From assembly GCA_937915865.1 (NCBI GenBank), contig CALGIG010000044.1:14633-78632 (forward strand): DNA of 64,000 bases. The letters are read 5' to 3'. Shown here one piece after another: positions 27,813-36,094 of this stretch. Position 1 is the first letter of the stretch, and the number at the start of each line of letters is the position of its first letter. The translations under genes and the position numbers were made by a program. The notes under the pieces were generated by a model. The model was not told the DNA's origin, did not search any database, and saw nothing but the letters and a program-made list of their open reading frames with translations. The DNA comes from an uncultured Prolixibacteraceae bacterium (GTDB lineage Bacteria > Bacteroidota > Bacteroidia > Bacteroidales > Prolixibacteraceae).

Positions 27813-27820
27813 TATCTTTG
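27813..27820 (+). promoter_or_regulatory. Candidate -7 element for gltX
   Basis: TATCTTTG matches TAnnTTTG and lies 25 bases before the ATG at 27846. No clear -33 TTTG was found at the usual spacing. A tandem TTCCGAC (27784-27797) lies just upstream. Confidence 0.45.
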
Positions 27821-27845
27821 GCCTGAAATTTTATTTGTTAAAATC

Positions 27846-29369
27846 ATGGAAAGAAGAGTAAGGGTGCGATTTGCGCCCAGTCCAACCGGACCTTTGCACA
27901 TGGGTGGTGTGCGTACTGCACTATTCAACTATTTATTCGCAAAAAAACATGGTGGTGATTTTCTATTGAGAATTGAAGACACCGATCAAAACAGATATGT
28001 TCCCGGAGCTGAAGATTACATCATTGAATCGTTGAAATGGTGTGGCCTTGTGCCTGACGAAGGCGTTGGTTTTGGGGGAGAATATGGCCCATACCGCCAG
28101 AGCGAACGTAAGGTTATGTATAAACAATATGCTGATTTCCTGATTGAGAACGGTTTTGCTTATTATGCGTTTGATACAGCCGAAGAGCTGAACAGTCTGA
28201 GGAAAGAAGCAGAAGCTAATAAACATGTTTTTTCGTACGATTTACATACGCGCAACAACCTGAAAAATTCGCTCACATTGTCACCGGAAGAAGTGTTAGA
28301 AAGATTGCAAACCGGTGAACACTATGTTATTCGTTTCAAAATGCCAGAAAACAGAGATATTATTGAGGAAGATTTGATTCGTGGCAGAGTTTCGTTTAAT
28401 ACTAATCAACTCGATGATAAAGTTTTGTTTAAATCGGATGGTATGCCTACTTACCATTTGGCGAATGTTGTTGATGATCACTTGATGAAGATTACTCATG
28501 TTATCCGGGGAGAAGAATGGCTTTCGTCGATGCCATTACATATTTTGCTTTACGAGTCCTTGGGTTGGTCCGAAACACGCCCGTACTTCTCTCATTTACC
28601 ACTTATTCTGAAACCAGAAGGAAAAGGAAAGTTGAGCAAGCGTGATGGTGATAAGATGGGGTTTCCGGTATTTCCTCTGTTGTGGAAGGATCCCGAAACA
28701 GGTGAATATTCAAGAGGTTATCGTGAAGATGGATATTTCCCCGAAGCATTTATAAATATGCTTGCTCTTTTAGGATGGAACTCAGGAACAGAACAGGAAT
28801 TCTTTTCGATTGAAGAGCTGATAGAGGCTTTTGATTTATCACGTGTGGTAAAATCGGGCGCCAGGTTCGATCCGGAGAAAGCCAAATGGTTTAACCGTCA
28901 TTACCTGCACCAAAAGTCGGCGTTAGAACTTGCCGAACAGTTTAAACCTGAATTAGTTGACAAAGGAATTGAAGTAGATGGTAACAAGCTTGAAATTATC
29001 GTTAGTAAAATAAAAGATCGGTGTGAGTTTGTTAAAGATCTTTGGTCGCAAAGTCATTATTTTTTTGTTGCACCTGAAAGCTACGACGAGAAAACAATAA
29101 AGGCCAAATGGAAAGCCGATACCGGAGAGAAACTCTTGACTATTGCCACATTTCTCGAAACTATTGAAGAATGGAAAGCAGAGACAATTAAAGAATTGTT
29201 TTCAGCATTTATGGCTAGTAAAGAATGGGGATTTGGCGCTGTAATGGTTCCAATTCGTCTCGCTTTGGTTGGAGCCAGCACTGGCCCCGATTTATTCGAA
29301 ATTCTGGAACTGGTTGGCCAGCAAGAATGCATCAGGCGAATTGAAATAGCAGTTGAGCTTCTGAAATAG
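27846..29369 (+). CDS. gltX: Glutamate--tRNA ligase GltX
   Basis: A 507-residue class I synthetase that charges tRNA-Glu. The HIGH-equivalent is PSPTGPLHMGG and the KMSKS-equivalent is KGKLSKRDGDK. The C-terminal anticodon-binding part (WNSGTEQEFFSIEELIEAF onwards) is full length. The frame is open for 64 codons upstream, but that stretch has no family similarity and crosses the -7 element. The ATG at 27846 (MERRVRVRFAPSPTG) is the normal start. It ends at a shared bidirectional terminator with uppP. No tRNA gene was seen nearby. Confidence 0.97.
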   Translation: MERRVRVRFAPSPTGPLHMGGVRTALFNYLFAKKHGGDFLLRIEDTDQNRYVPGAEDYIIESLKWCGLVPDEGVGFGGEYGPYRQSERKVMYKQYADFLIENGFAYYAFDTAEELNSLRKEAEANKHVFSYDLHTRNNLKNSLTLSPEEVLERLQTGEHYVIRFKMPENRDIIEEDLIRGRVSFNTNQLDDKVLFKSDGMPTYHLANVVDDHLMKITHVIRGEEWLSSMPLHILLYESLGWSETRPYFSHLPLILKPEGKGKLSKRDGDKMGFPVFPLLWKDPETGEYSRGYREDGYFPEAFINMLALLGWNSGTEQEFFSIEELIEAFDLSRVVKSGARFDPEKAKWFNRHYLHQKSALELAEQFKPELVDKGIEVDGNKLEIIVSKIKDRCEFVKDLWSQSHYFFVAPESYDEKTIKAKWKADTGEKLLTIATFLETIEEWKAETIKELFSAFMASKEWGFGAVMVPIRLALVGASTGPDLFEILELVGQQECIRRIEIAVELLK

Positions 29370-29382
29370 ACAGGCCAAATAA

Positions 29383-29429
29383 AAAAAAGTGAAGGCTCCG
29401 AATCAAAGAAACGGAGCCTTCACTTTTTT
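29383..29429. terminator. Bidirectional terminator between gltX and uppP
   Basis: Eighteen-base arms pair perfectly (A-run, GTGAAGGCTCCG against CGGAGCCTTCAC, T-run) around an 11-base loop. The A and T runs make it effective on both strands, ending gltX (+) and uppP (-). Confidence 0.93.
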
Positions 29430-29446
29430 ATGCGTTGTACTTTGTT

Positions 29447-30253
29447 CTATGCTACTTTCAGATCAAAACCAGACAGCAGCAGGATAATCAGGATCAGGCC
29501 AACTATTATCCGGTACCACCCAAAAGCTTTGAATCCGTGCTTCTGTAAAAATCCGATAAACGTTTTTATTGCCACCATTGCCACCAGAAATCCGACCAGG
29601 TTGCCCAAAGCCAGCATTTGTATATTGCTTCCGGTAAGCAATTCGGGCGTATCTTTCCAGGCATCCCACAGGCTTTTGGCAAAAGCGCCTGCCAATGCCG
29701 GTACTGCCATGAAAAACGAAAATTCGGCTGCAACTTTGCGGGTAAGTTTTTGCTGCATACCGCCAATAATTGTGGCAGCGCTCCGGCTGAAACCCGGCAA
29801 CACAATTGCAATAACCTGGAAAACCCCAATCCATAGCGAACTTTTCATGCTAATATCCTCTTCCTTGTCAATGGTAGTTTTTTTGAACCAGTTATCGACA
29901 AAAAGAAGAACGAAGCCTCCGAGGAACATCACTACTGAAATAAACAAAGGAGTTTCGAGCACTTTATCGATGTGTTTTTTCAGGAGTATGCCAACGATAG
30001 CCGCCGGAATAAATGCAACCAACAGCTTGATATAGAAATTGATCCTCTTCAGATCGAAAAATTTTCGCCAGTAAAGAATAATGACCGAAATGATGGTTCC
30101 AAACTGAATGTTTTCAATAAAAAGCTTGGTGAAAGCATCTTTTTCAATGCCAAGTATGGCTGAGGTAAGGGCCATGTGACCGGTTGACGAAATGGGCAGG
30201 AATTCGGTGAGACCTTCAACCACACCGATAACGATTGTTTCAAAAATTGTCAT
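29447..30253 (-). CDS. uppP: Undecaprenyl-diphosphatase UppP (BacA)
   Basis: A 268-residue inner-membrane enzyme that dephosphorylates undecaprenyl pyrophosphate to recycle the lipid carrier for peptidoglycan and polysaccharide export. Visible motifs: GVVEGLTEFLPISSTGHM near the start and the PGFSRSAATIIGG motif in the second half, both diagnostic of the family. Several membrane segments follow. The DUF3267 gene and a flippase lie directly upstream on the same strand, with only a 3-base gap to the first, so the three genes probably form one operon linking carrier flipping and recycling. Confidence 0.96.
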   Translation of the reverse strand: MTIFETIVIGVVEGLTEFLPISSTGHMALTSAILGIEKDAFTKLFIENIQFGTIISVIILYWRKFFDLKRINFYIKLLVAFIPAAIVGILLKKHIDKVLETPLFISVVMFLGGFVLLFVDNWFKKTTIDKEEDISMKSSLWIGVFQVIAIVLPGFSRSAATIIGGMQQKLTRKVAAEFSFFMAVPALAGAFAKSLWDAWKDTPELLTGSNIQMLALGNLVGFLVAMVAIKTFIGFLQKHGFKAFGWYRIIVGLILIILLLSGFDLKVA

Positions 30254-30256
30254 AAT

Positions 30257-30901
30257 TTATGATCTGGTTTTACGGCAATAAAAATAAGTTTTCCCCGTGG
30301 TTTTATCGTCGAAATTATAAATTTCTTTGTTTCTATGAATCCGATAAAAAGCAAGCATAGCAATATCGCCGGCGCAAAATAATGAATGCAAACACATTAC
30401 TGTTATGAAAAAGTACATTAATTGTTGATTATAAAAAATTACAATTCCAATAAGGCAAGTTACTTTAATCATAACAAATGGGCTTAAGGCAACAATCCGA
30501 AAAGCATTTGGCGTTATTACCTGTCGGTTTGCTAAAACATAGAAAATGAATTTTCTGATTATAGCTCCGAACGAGATTTTTCGGGCACCGGTCACCCAAT
30601 AAGCCAAGGCATGAATCAACTCGTGAACAATTACCAGAATTGTAACCGAAAAGGCAGTAGCAAGAATAATAGGAATAAACATTTCGGGAAAACCTTTTAT
30701 GGCTAGTACAATACTTCGGGTAAAAAAGAACATGAAGAGAAGGAACATCACCAATTGGTAGCTGGAGTAAATTCTGATGATATATTTTTCCTTTGTTATT
30801 TGATTTATAACAAATTCCTTAAGTTCATTGTGCGAAACCTCATCCAATAATTCAAATTCATTGCTGTTTTGCAGACTTTCAGGCGTTAACTTTTCTTTCA
30901 T
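30257..30901 (-). CDS. DUF3267-type membrane metalloprotease
   Basis: A 214-residue membrane protein with HELIHALAYW at 93-97 and following, an HExxH-type zinc-binding motif. It has four or so hydrophobic stretches (about 45-66, 72-95, 140-165 and 170-190) with the motif in the second, as expected for intramembrane or membrane-embedded zinc proteases. The family (DUF3267) has no proven substrate. It starts within the flippase gene (23-base overlap) and is 3 bases from uppP. Such tight packing suggests it is made with the flippase and UppP and may act on the same pathway. Confidence 0.78.
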   Translation of the reverse strand: MKEKLTPESLQNSNEFELLDEVSHNELKEFVINQITKEKYIIRIYSSYQLVMFLLFMFFFTRSIVLAIKGFPEMFIPIILATAFSVTILVIVHELIHALAYWVTGARKISFGAIIRKFIFYVLANRQVITPNAFRIVALSPFVMIKVTCLIGIVIFYNQQLMYFFITVMCLHSLFCAGDIAMLAFYRIHRNKEIYNFDDKTTGKTYFYCRKTRS

Positions 30902-32339
30902 CCTGATCGTTTCGAATAATTTGAGCTAATGCTGCTAAGTTAATAAGGCGAGTAAAGAGAGCGAATAATACGCTTGCCAAAATCATAGAAATATAACCAA
31001 TATACCAAGTGTCGAACATGCGGCTCACATAACCTGCGATACTTACAAAAGCAATAAAGACAGCAAGTTTACCAATTAATTTATAATTCACTGTTAATTT
31101 TAGGATTACTGCAGCCAAAATTGTTTGGGCCAATGCAGTAAACAGTTGAGTCCCTAAACTGGCCCAAGCCGACCCAAGCGCTTTAATATGAGGAATAAAC
31201 AACAGATTAAGGCCAATATTAATCCCCATTCCTACGATTGCCATTAAATTTAATTGTTTAATGCTTCCATTCGCTGTTAGTAGTGTCCCAAAAATATATG
31301 TTGTGGCTATTCCTAAAAAACTTACCATCAGAATCTGAAAAATTGAAGCTGATAACTCAGTATGGCTGTAATTTAATAAAATCATGATTTCCTGATCGTA
31401 AAATCCTGAAGACAAACTTATTATGATGGCTGGAACAAAAAGGAGCAAAAACGAAAACTGTACCATTGAGCCAATTTCTTCTTTCTGCTTAATCATCCGG
31501 GCAAAAATCGGTAGTAAGAGCCCGGCAAACAACACACCAAACATCGAAACTGCATCCAGCAACCTGAAAGCATGGGCATAAATACCTGCTTGTTCTTTCC
31601 CGTCGGGCAATAATCGTTCGAGCATCACTGAGTCTATTCGGTTATAGAACGACATCAATAACGCCAGCAACGCATAAGGATAAGTTTTACGCAGGAACAC
31701 AATGAAAAAAGGACGATCGAAGTATAGTTTCAGCTTTCCGGTTCGTGCCAAAACAACGGCTAACGTAATTAGACAAGCCAAAATATAAGCAGTAGTTTGA
31801 GCATATACAAACCATTCTATTTTAAACGTATGGTTGGTAATATTGGTAAAAAGGAGAATAGAGCAAATGATAATCATTATTGTGCGATCGAGGACCGACA
31901 ATAAACTATCGGTTCGAAACAGGTGTAACCCGCTAATGTTAGATCTGAGATAAAGCGTAAACGAAATCAGAAATTGATTTAAAATAAGAAATGCCAACAA
32001 ATGGAGTTGTATTTCCCTGTATCCTATTAATAAAGCAGTTACAATACAAATAATAGCATAAATTCCTGCGAGAATAAATTTTAGGCCAACAATATTGCTG
32101 ATGTGTTTACGGAGCAACTGCCTATGTTGGGCTATATTTTTGTTGTTGTAATTGGTGATTCCCATATCTAAAATGATATTGAGAATCATTGAGAAATTGA
32201 GCAAAGAAAAATACAAACCATAACTCTCATCACCCACCATATTTTGAACAGTGATGTCGATTCCGAATATCCAGAAAGGTTTGATTAAAACATTCAGAAA
32301 AAGAAGCAGTAAAAGATTTGTAATAAACTTCCGTTTCAA
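30879..32339 (-). CDS. Wzx/MATE-type polysaccharide flippase-like transporter
   Basis: A 486-residue inner-membrane protein with about 12-14 hydrophobic segments, typical of the polysaccharide-transport (Wzx/RfbX) and lipid-II flippase superfamily. It begins FITNLLLLLFLNVLIKPFWIFG and carries the central YPYALLALLMSFYNRIDSVMLER stretch found in O-antigen flippases. It should move lipid-linked sugar units across the inner membrane. The gene opens the operon with the DUF3267 protease and uppP, and is divergent from a GT4 glycosyltransferase (32440). That context suggests export of an exopolysaccharide or glycan, although no polymerase gene is present here. Confidence 0.85.
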   Translation of the reverse strand: MKRKFITNLLLLLFLNVLIKPFWIFGIDITVQNMVGDESYGLYFSLLNFSMILNIILDMGITNYNNKNIAQHRQLLRKHISNIVGLKFILAGIYAIICIVTALLIGYREIQLHLLAFLILNQFLISFTLYLRSNISGLHLFRTDSLLSVLDRTIMIIICSILLFTNITNHTFKIEWFVYAQTTAYILACLITLAVVLARTGKLKLYFDRPFFIVFLRKTYPYALLALLMSFYNRIDSVMLERLLPDGKEQAGIYAHAFRLLDAVSMFGVLFAGLLLPIFARMIKQKEEIGSMVQFSFLLLFVPAIIISLSSGFYDQEIMILLNYSHTELSASIFQILMVSFLGIATTYIFGTLLTANGSIKQLNLMAIVGMGINIGLNLLFIPHIKALGSAWASLGTQLFTALAQTILAAVILKLTVNYKLIGKLAVFIAFVSIAGYVSRMFDTWYIGYISMILASVLFALFTRLINLAALAQIIRNDQDERKVNA

Positions 32340-32374
32340 GCGGTAAACTTTTTCTGTATTTGATTAAAGTGCCC

Positions 32375-32382
32375 CAAAAGTA
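32375..32382 (-). promoter_or_regulatory. Candidate -7 element for the flippase operon
   Basis: On the minus strand it reads TACTTTTG, matching TAnnTTTG, 36 bases before the ATG at 32339. No -33 TTTG is seen at the right spacing. Confidence 0.4.
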
Positions 32383-32403
32383 GCAATTTTTATGCAGACT
32401 TTG

Positions 32404-32411
32404 TACATTTG
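32404..32411 (+). promoter_or_regulatory. Candidate -7 element for the GT4 glycosyltransferase
   Basis: TACATTTG matches TAnnTTTG, 28 bases before the ATG at 32440. It lies back-to-back with the flippase -7 element, so the two promoters overlap in the divergent gap. Confidence 0.4.
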
Positions 32412-32439
32412 AATATAATTCGGATTTTTTCCCAAAAAC

Positions 32440-33567
32440 ATGATAATTGCTGTAAATACTCGTTTATTGATTCAGGGCAAACTCGAAGGTATCGGTTGGT
32501 TTACGCGTGAGACTTTATCACGAATCACCAGCGAACATTTGGAGCATAAGTTTATCTTTATTTTTGACCGACCTTTTGCCGAGGAGTTTGTTTTTTCTGA
32601 TAATGTTGTCCCAATTGTACTTTCACCACCTACCAGACATCCTATTTTGTGGTACATCTGGTTCGAATTCCAGATACCAAGGATATTGAGAAAATATCAG
32701 GCTGATTTATTTTTCTCTCCTGATGGTTATTTATCATTAAATACAAAAGTGAGGCAATTGGCTGCAATTCATGATATTAACTTTGCCCATAGGCCCAAAG
32801 ACTTACCTTGGTTAAAAGCCAGGTACTACAATCACTTTTTCCCAAAATTTGCACGAAAGGCAAAACGAATTGTAACAGTATCATATTTTTCGAAAGAAGA
32901 TATTAATCGGACTTATCACATTGATGCAGATAAAGTTGATGTAGTTTACAATGGAGTAAATACTACCTATACACCAACATCACAGGAGCAAAACAGGGAA
33001 ACGAAAGAAACTTTTTCTTCTGGTAAAGATTATTTTTTGTTTATTGGCTCGTTGCATCCACGTAAAAATATTTGTGGTTTATTGCGTGCATTTGATGGTT
33101 TTAGGACTTCGGTTGATACTGACGTGAAATTACTAATTGTTGGCGAAAGTATGTTTAAAACCAGCGATATAGAAATGACTTATGAAGGGATGCGCTATAA
33201 AAACGATGTTGTTTTTACCGGACGACTGAACAATGATGAATTACATCTGGTATTAGGTGCATCTTTAGCCTTGACTTTTGTTCCTTATTTTGAGGGATTT
33301 GGTATCCCGGTGTTAGAGGCAATGAATGCCGGAGTTCCTGTTATTTGTTCAAATACAACTTCCTTGCCCGAGGTTGGAGGAAACGCAGTGCTTTATGTCG
33401 ATCCTTTTTCGTTGACCCAAATTAAAGACGCAATGATCAGGATTTTTCAGGATAAGGAGCTGCGTGACTCACTTATTGAAAAAGGATTCAAACAACGGGA
33501 AAAATTTAGTTGGGACAAAACAGCAGAGTTACTGTGGGGAAGTATCCAGATTTGTGTTAATACATAA
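32440..33567 (+). CDS. GT4-family glycosyltransferase
   Basis: A 375-residue GT-B glycosyltransferase, probably cytoplasmic on the membrane face. The acceptor-side domain includes FSPDGYLSLNTKV and AAIHDINFAHRP. The nucleotide-sugar side has FIGSLHPRKNICGLLRAF and the EX7E-type stretch EGFGIPVLEAMNAGVPVICSNTTSLPEVGG. It should transfer a sugar from a nucleotide donor to a growing glycan. It is divergent from the flippase operon, which suggests a shared surface-polysaccharide role. RnhB follows at 33602 after 34 bases, probably in the same transcript. Confidence 0.9.
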   Translation: MIIAVNTRLLIQGKLEGIGWFTRETLSRITSEHLEHKFIFIFDRPFAEEFVFSDNVVPIVLSPPTRHPILWYIWFEFQIPRILRKYQADLFFSPDGYLSLNTKVRQLAAIHDINFAHRPKDLPWLKARYYNHFFPKFARKAKRIVTVSYFSKEDINRTYHIDADKVDVVYNGVNTTYTPTSQEQNRETKETFSSGKDYFLFIGSLHPRKNICGLLRAFDGFRTSVDTDVKLLIVGESMFKTSDIEMTYEGMRYKNDVVFTGRLNNDELHLVLGASLALTFVPYFEGFGIPVLEAMNAGVPVICSNTTSLPEVGGNAVLYVDPFSLTQIKDAMIRIFQDKELRDSLIEKGFKQREKFSWDKTAELLWGSIQICVNT

Positions 33568-33601
33568 TGGGTTCCCGAATTACATATTCAGGCTTTTATT
33601 A

Positions 33602-34213
33602 ATGAAAAAAGATAAACTACAGTTATTTCTAAAAGAAGGAAGGGTGGAGGCTGGCTGTGATGAGGCTGGTCGGGGATGTTTGGCTGGTCCGGTCTTTGCA
33701 GCGGCTGTTATTCTCCCCGAAAATTTTGAAAACGATTTATTAAACGACTCTAAAAAGCTGACAGAAAAACAGCGTTATACACTTCGTCCGATTATTGAAA
33801 GTCAGGCTATAGCTTATGCCATCGGAATAGTTGATAATCATGAGATTGATAAAATTAATATTCTTAATGCCTCCTTTCTTGCAATGCACAGGGCTATTGC
33901 TCAGTTAAAAGTAATACCCGATCATTTATTAATTGACGGGAATAGGTTTAGGGTTTATCAGGGGATCGATCACTCTTGCATCATTAAGGGAGATGGTAAG
34001 TTTTTACCGATTGCTGCAGCATCGGTTTTAGCAAAGACTTACAGGGACGATTACATGAATACTATTCACTTGGAATATCCCCAATATGACTGGATTAAAA
34101 ATAAAGGATATCCTACTTTATATCACCGGAAAAAAGTACGTGAAATAGGAATATCGCCATACCATAGGATATCTTTTGCTAATCAGGGCGATCAGCTAAC
34201 TCTCGATTTTTGA
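33602..34213 (+). CDS. rnhB: Ribonuclease HII
   Basis: A 203-residue endonuclease that removes RNA (including single ribonucleotides) from DNA. The acidic catalytic motif EAGCDEAGRGCLAGPVFAA is at the N-terminus, with further catalytic Asp residues in NDSKKLTEKQR and LLIDGNRF. The frame extends 46 codons upstream into the glycosyltransferase gene, but that part has no family similarity. The ATG at 33602 (MKKDKLQLFLKEGR) gives normal length and lies after an A-rich start context. With RnhA at 24849 the cell has both RNase H classes. Confidence 0.95.
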   Translation: MKKDKLQLFLKEGRVEAGCDEAGRGCLAGPVFAAAVILPENFENDLLNDSKKLTEKQRYTLRPIIESQAIAYAIGIVDNHEIDKINILNASFLAMHRAIAQLKVIPDHLLIDGNRFRVYQGIDHSCIIKGDGKFLPIAAASVLAKTYRDDYMNTIHLEYPQYDWIKNKGYPTLYHRKKVREIGISPYHRISFANQGDQLTLDF

Positions 34214-34244
34214 TCTGAAAACCAAATCGTGCTAACTGTGAAAT

Positions 34245-34286
34245 AAAAAACATCCATGTTGGTAATTTGTATTACCAACATGGATG
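34245..34286 (-). terminator. Terminator after the acidic small protein gene
   Basis: CATCCATGTTGGTAA (34251-34265) and its complement (34272-34286) form a perfect 15-base stem with a 6-base loop. On the minus strand a T-run follows (A-run at 34245-34250 on the plus strand). No T-run follows on the plus strand, so it serves the 34335 gene. Confidence 0.88.
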
Positions 34287-34334
34287 CAATTTGAAATTAC
34301 GATTTATGAGTAGGTTTCTTGAGGAACCGGCTTT

Positions 34335-34745
34335 TTAATCTTCCTCCTCGCCAGCATCGTCTTCTTCCTCACCATAATCTTCATCGTCATAATCATCGTC
34401 ATCAGCAACGTCGTCTACTTCTTCAACATCATCGGTTCCGGCAAGAATATCGTCGTCGCCATATTTTGCTTCGTACTCTTCTTTAATGTTATCCTTTAGA
34501 GAACCTGAGCTGTCGAAGTCATCGTCGTCCTCAATAATTCTCTCGGCTTCATAAACAGTCATCCGAACTAAATAATATTTGTCATCGGTTTCGAAAGGCA
34601 ATGCACTAACCCGCTTTCCATCTCTGTTGGTAAAATAGATTAGGTTATCACTGTATCCATTGGGGTATTCAAGTTTAATTCTTTCTTGAATTTCTGGATC
34701 AAGTTTGTCGTAATCCTTAATTACTCTGGGCTTGTTTGAATTCAT
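34335..34745 (-). CDS. Small protein with a highly acidic C-terminal tail
   Basis: A 136-residue cytoplasmic protein. Residues 1-75 look folded and mixed-charge (KPRVIKDYDKLDPEIQERIK, then LIYFTNRDGKRVSALPFE). The rest is nearly all Asp and Glu (DDDDFDSS, then KYGDDDILAGTDDVEEVDD, DDDYDDEDYGEEEDD). I recognise no named family; similar acidic-tail proteins are known in Bacteroidota as conserved hypotheticals. A tail of this kind recalls RNA polymerase delta and other nucleic-acid mimics, but that is only an analogy. It has its own terminator at 34245 and no obvious operon partner. Confidence 0.75.
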   Translation of the reverse strand: MNSNKPRVIKDYDKLDPEIQERIKLEYPNGYSDNLIYFTNRDGKRVSALPFETDDKYYLVRMTVYEAERIIEDDDDFDSSGSLKDNIKEEYEAKYGDDDILAGTDDVEEVDDVADDDDYDDEDYGEEEDDAGEEED

Positions 34746-34861
34746 CGATTAATATTTTTATATGGAAAAAATAAATAAATCTAATGGGACGAATATAAAT
34801 GAAAATCTATTGTTCGTGCAACATTTTTGCACAATATTCTCAAATTTTCTCTAATGCATTA

Positions 34862-35902
34862 TTAAGAAAAGTCGATCATGGCTTTAATTGCTCCATCTTT
34901 ATAATCAGCAACAATCTCAAAAGCTGTTTGTGTAGCATCAGGTTTAAAGTGATGTGTAACCATTTGTTCGACAGGCAATCCGTTTTTAATCAAATCTATC
35001 GTTTTTTCGACGCAGTGATTTTGGCGCCGAACATTAATGATCGTAATCTCTTTACGTCGCATCATGTCCATATCAAAAGTATATTTTCCTTCTGGGGGTA
35101 TTCCAGTCAGGATTAATTTTCCTCCTGGTTTTAGAATCTTTGTAGCATCATCAATGGCTTTTTGTTCCCCACTACAATCAAAAATAACATCGAGCAACAA
35201 TGGCTCAATCAAACTCGTTTCTTGGTAAATATCTGTTTCATAAGGATTAAAAGTAAAATTTGCTCCAAAATCAGAAGCTTTATCCCTGCGGTAATTCAAT
35301 GGTTCGAAGCAGAATATCCTGCACGATTGTTCTATCGATTTTATGACCATTAAAACACTTAATCCGATTGGACCCGTACCGAAGATTCCAACTGTTTTTC
35401 CTTTAAAACCACAGTTGGCCAGTTCAACACTATATGCTCCAATTGTAAGAGGTTCAACGAGGGCAGCCTGTGTTGGGTTGAATGTTTCACCCAGAGGATA
35501 GCAACAAAAATCAGGCATAACAATGTATTCGCACAGACATCCGTCTAATTGTCCCGGGCACCCAAGAAACCGATTTTTCCGACAGGTATGTGGGCGTCCA
35601 GCCAAACACTGATCGCATTCACCGCAATGAACACTTGGGTCAAGAGCTATTAAATCGCCAGGTTTTACACGGGTAACTGATGAGCCGGTTTCAACAACAA
35701 GTCCTGAGCATTCGTGTCCTAATGCAAAAGGAAATTCAACCACTTGAGAGCCTATTTTCCCAGCGGTGTAATAATGAATATCTGAACCACAAACTCCAAC
35801 TGTTTTTATCTGGATTAAAACATCGTTTTCATTTTGGATGATTGGAACAGGCATATCAATCATTCTCATTTGTCGAATTCCGGTCAAAACCAAGGCCTTC
35901 AT
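34862..35902 (-). CDS. Zinc-dependent medium-chain alcohol dehydrogenase, sorbitol/xylitol type
   Basis: A 346-residue NAD(P)-dependent oxidoreductase of the MDR family. Catalytic zinc ligands are in VGVCGSDIHYY and the GHECSGLVVE motif; the structural zinc is the four-Cys loop CGECDQCLAGRPHTC with one more Cys beyond. The nucleotide loop is GIFGTGPIGLSVLM. GSDIHYYTAGKIG is closer to sorbitol/xylitol dehydrogenases than to threonine dehydrogenase. It is divergent from kbl (36095), which uses 2-amino-3-ketobutyrate, so an amino-acid or polyol role is possible, but the substrate cannot be fixed from sequence. Confidence 0.85.
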   Translation of the reverse strand: MKALVLTGIRQMRMIDMPVPIIQNENDVLIQIKTVGVCGSDIHYYTAGKIGSQVVEFPFALGHECSGLVVETGSSVTRVKPGDLIALDPSVHCGECDQCLAGRPHTCRKNRFLGCPGQLDGCLCEYIVMPDFCCYPLGETFNPTQAALVEPLTIGAYSVELANCGFKGKTVGIFGTGPIGLSVLMVIKSIEQSCRIFCFEPLNYRRDKASDFGANFTFNPYETDIYQETSLIEPLLLDVIFDCSGEQKAIDDATKILKPGGKLILTGIPPEGKYTFDMDMMRRKEITIINVRRQNHCVEKTIDLIKNGLPVEQMVTHHFKPDATQTAFEIVADYKDGAIKAMIDFS

Positions 35903-36094
35903 ACACTCAGGTTAAATAGTTAAACTTTTGACCAAATAATAAAAAATATTTGTGATAACGAGGCTGCTAACAGATTATTTTTGTCGGCTGAAAGTAATTT
36001 ATTTCGCGATGACAAGTTTTATTCAGTTGTGCTATTTGTCAATGTTTATCTGTAATCATATACTTTAATTTACTTCAAATATAAACTATAAACC

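Noticed and set aside
27654..27845. 64-codon N-terminal extension of gltX
   Set aside because: It has no synthetase similarity, crosses the TATCTTTG element, and the family start is at 27846.
29430..30035. 201-codon plus-strand ORF opposite uppP
   Set aside because: The minus-strand uppP carries all family motifs. The plus frame is low-complexity and Pro/Arg/Ile-rich.
33464..33601. 46-codon extension of rnhB
   Set aside because: It lies inside the glycosyltransferase gene in another frame. RNase HII starts at 33602.
34335..34500. GAT/GTC microsatellite or CRISPR-like repeats
   Set aside because: These are Asp/Glu codons of the acidic protein. No regular repeat-spacer pattern exists here or elsewhere in the window; the same applies at 55700-55980.
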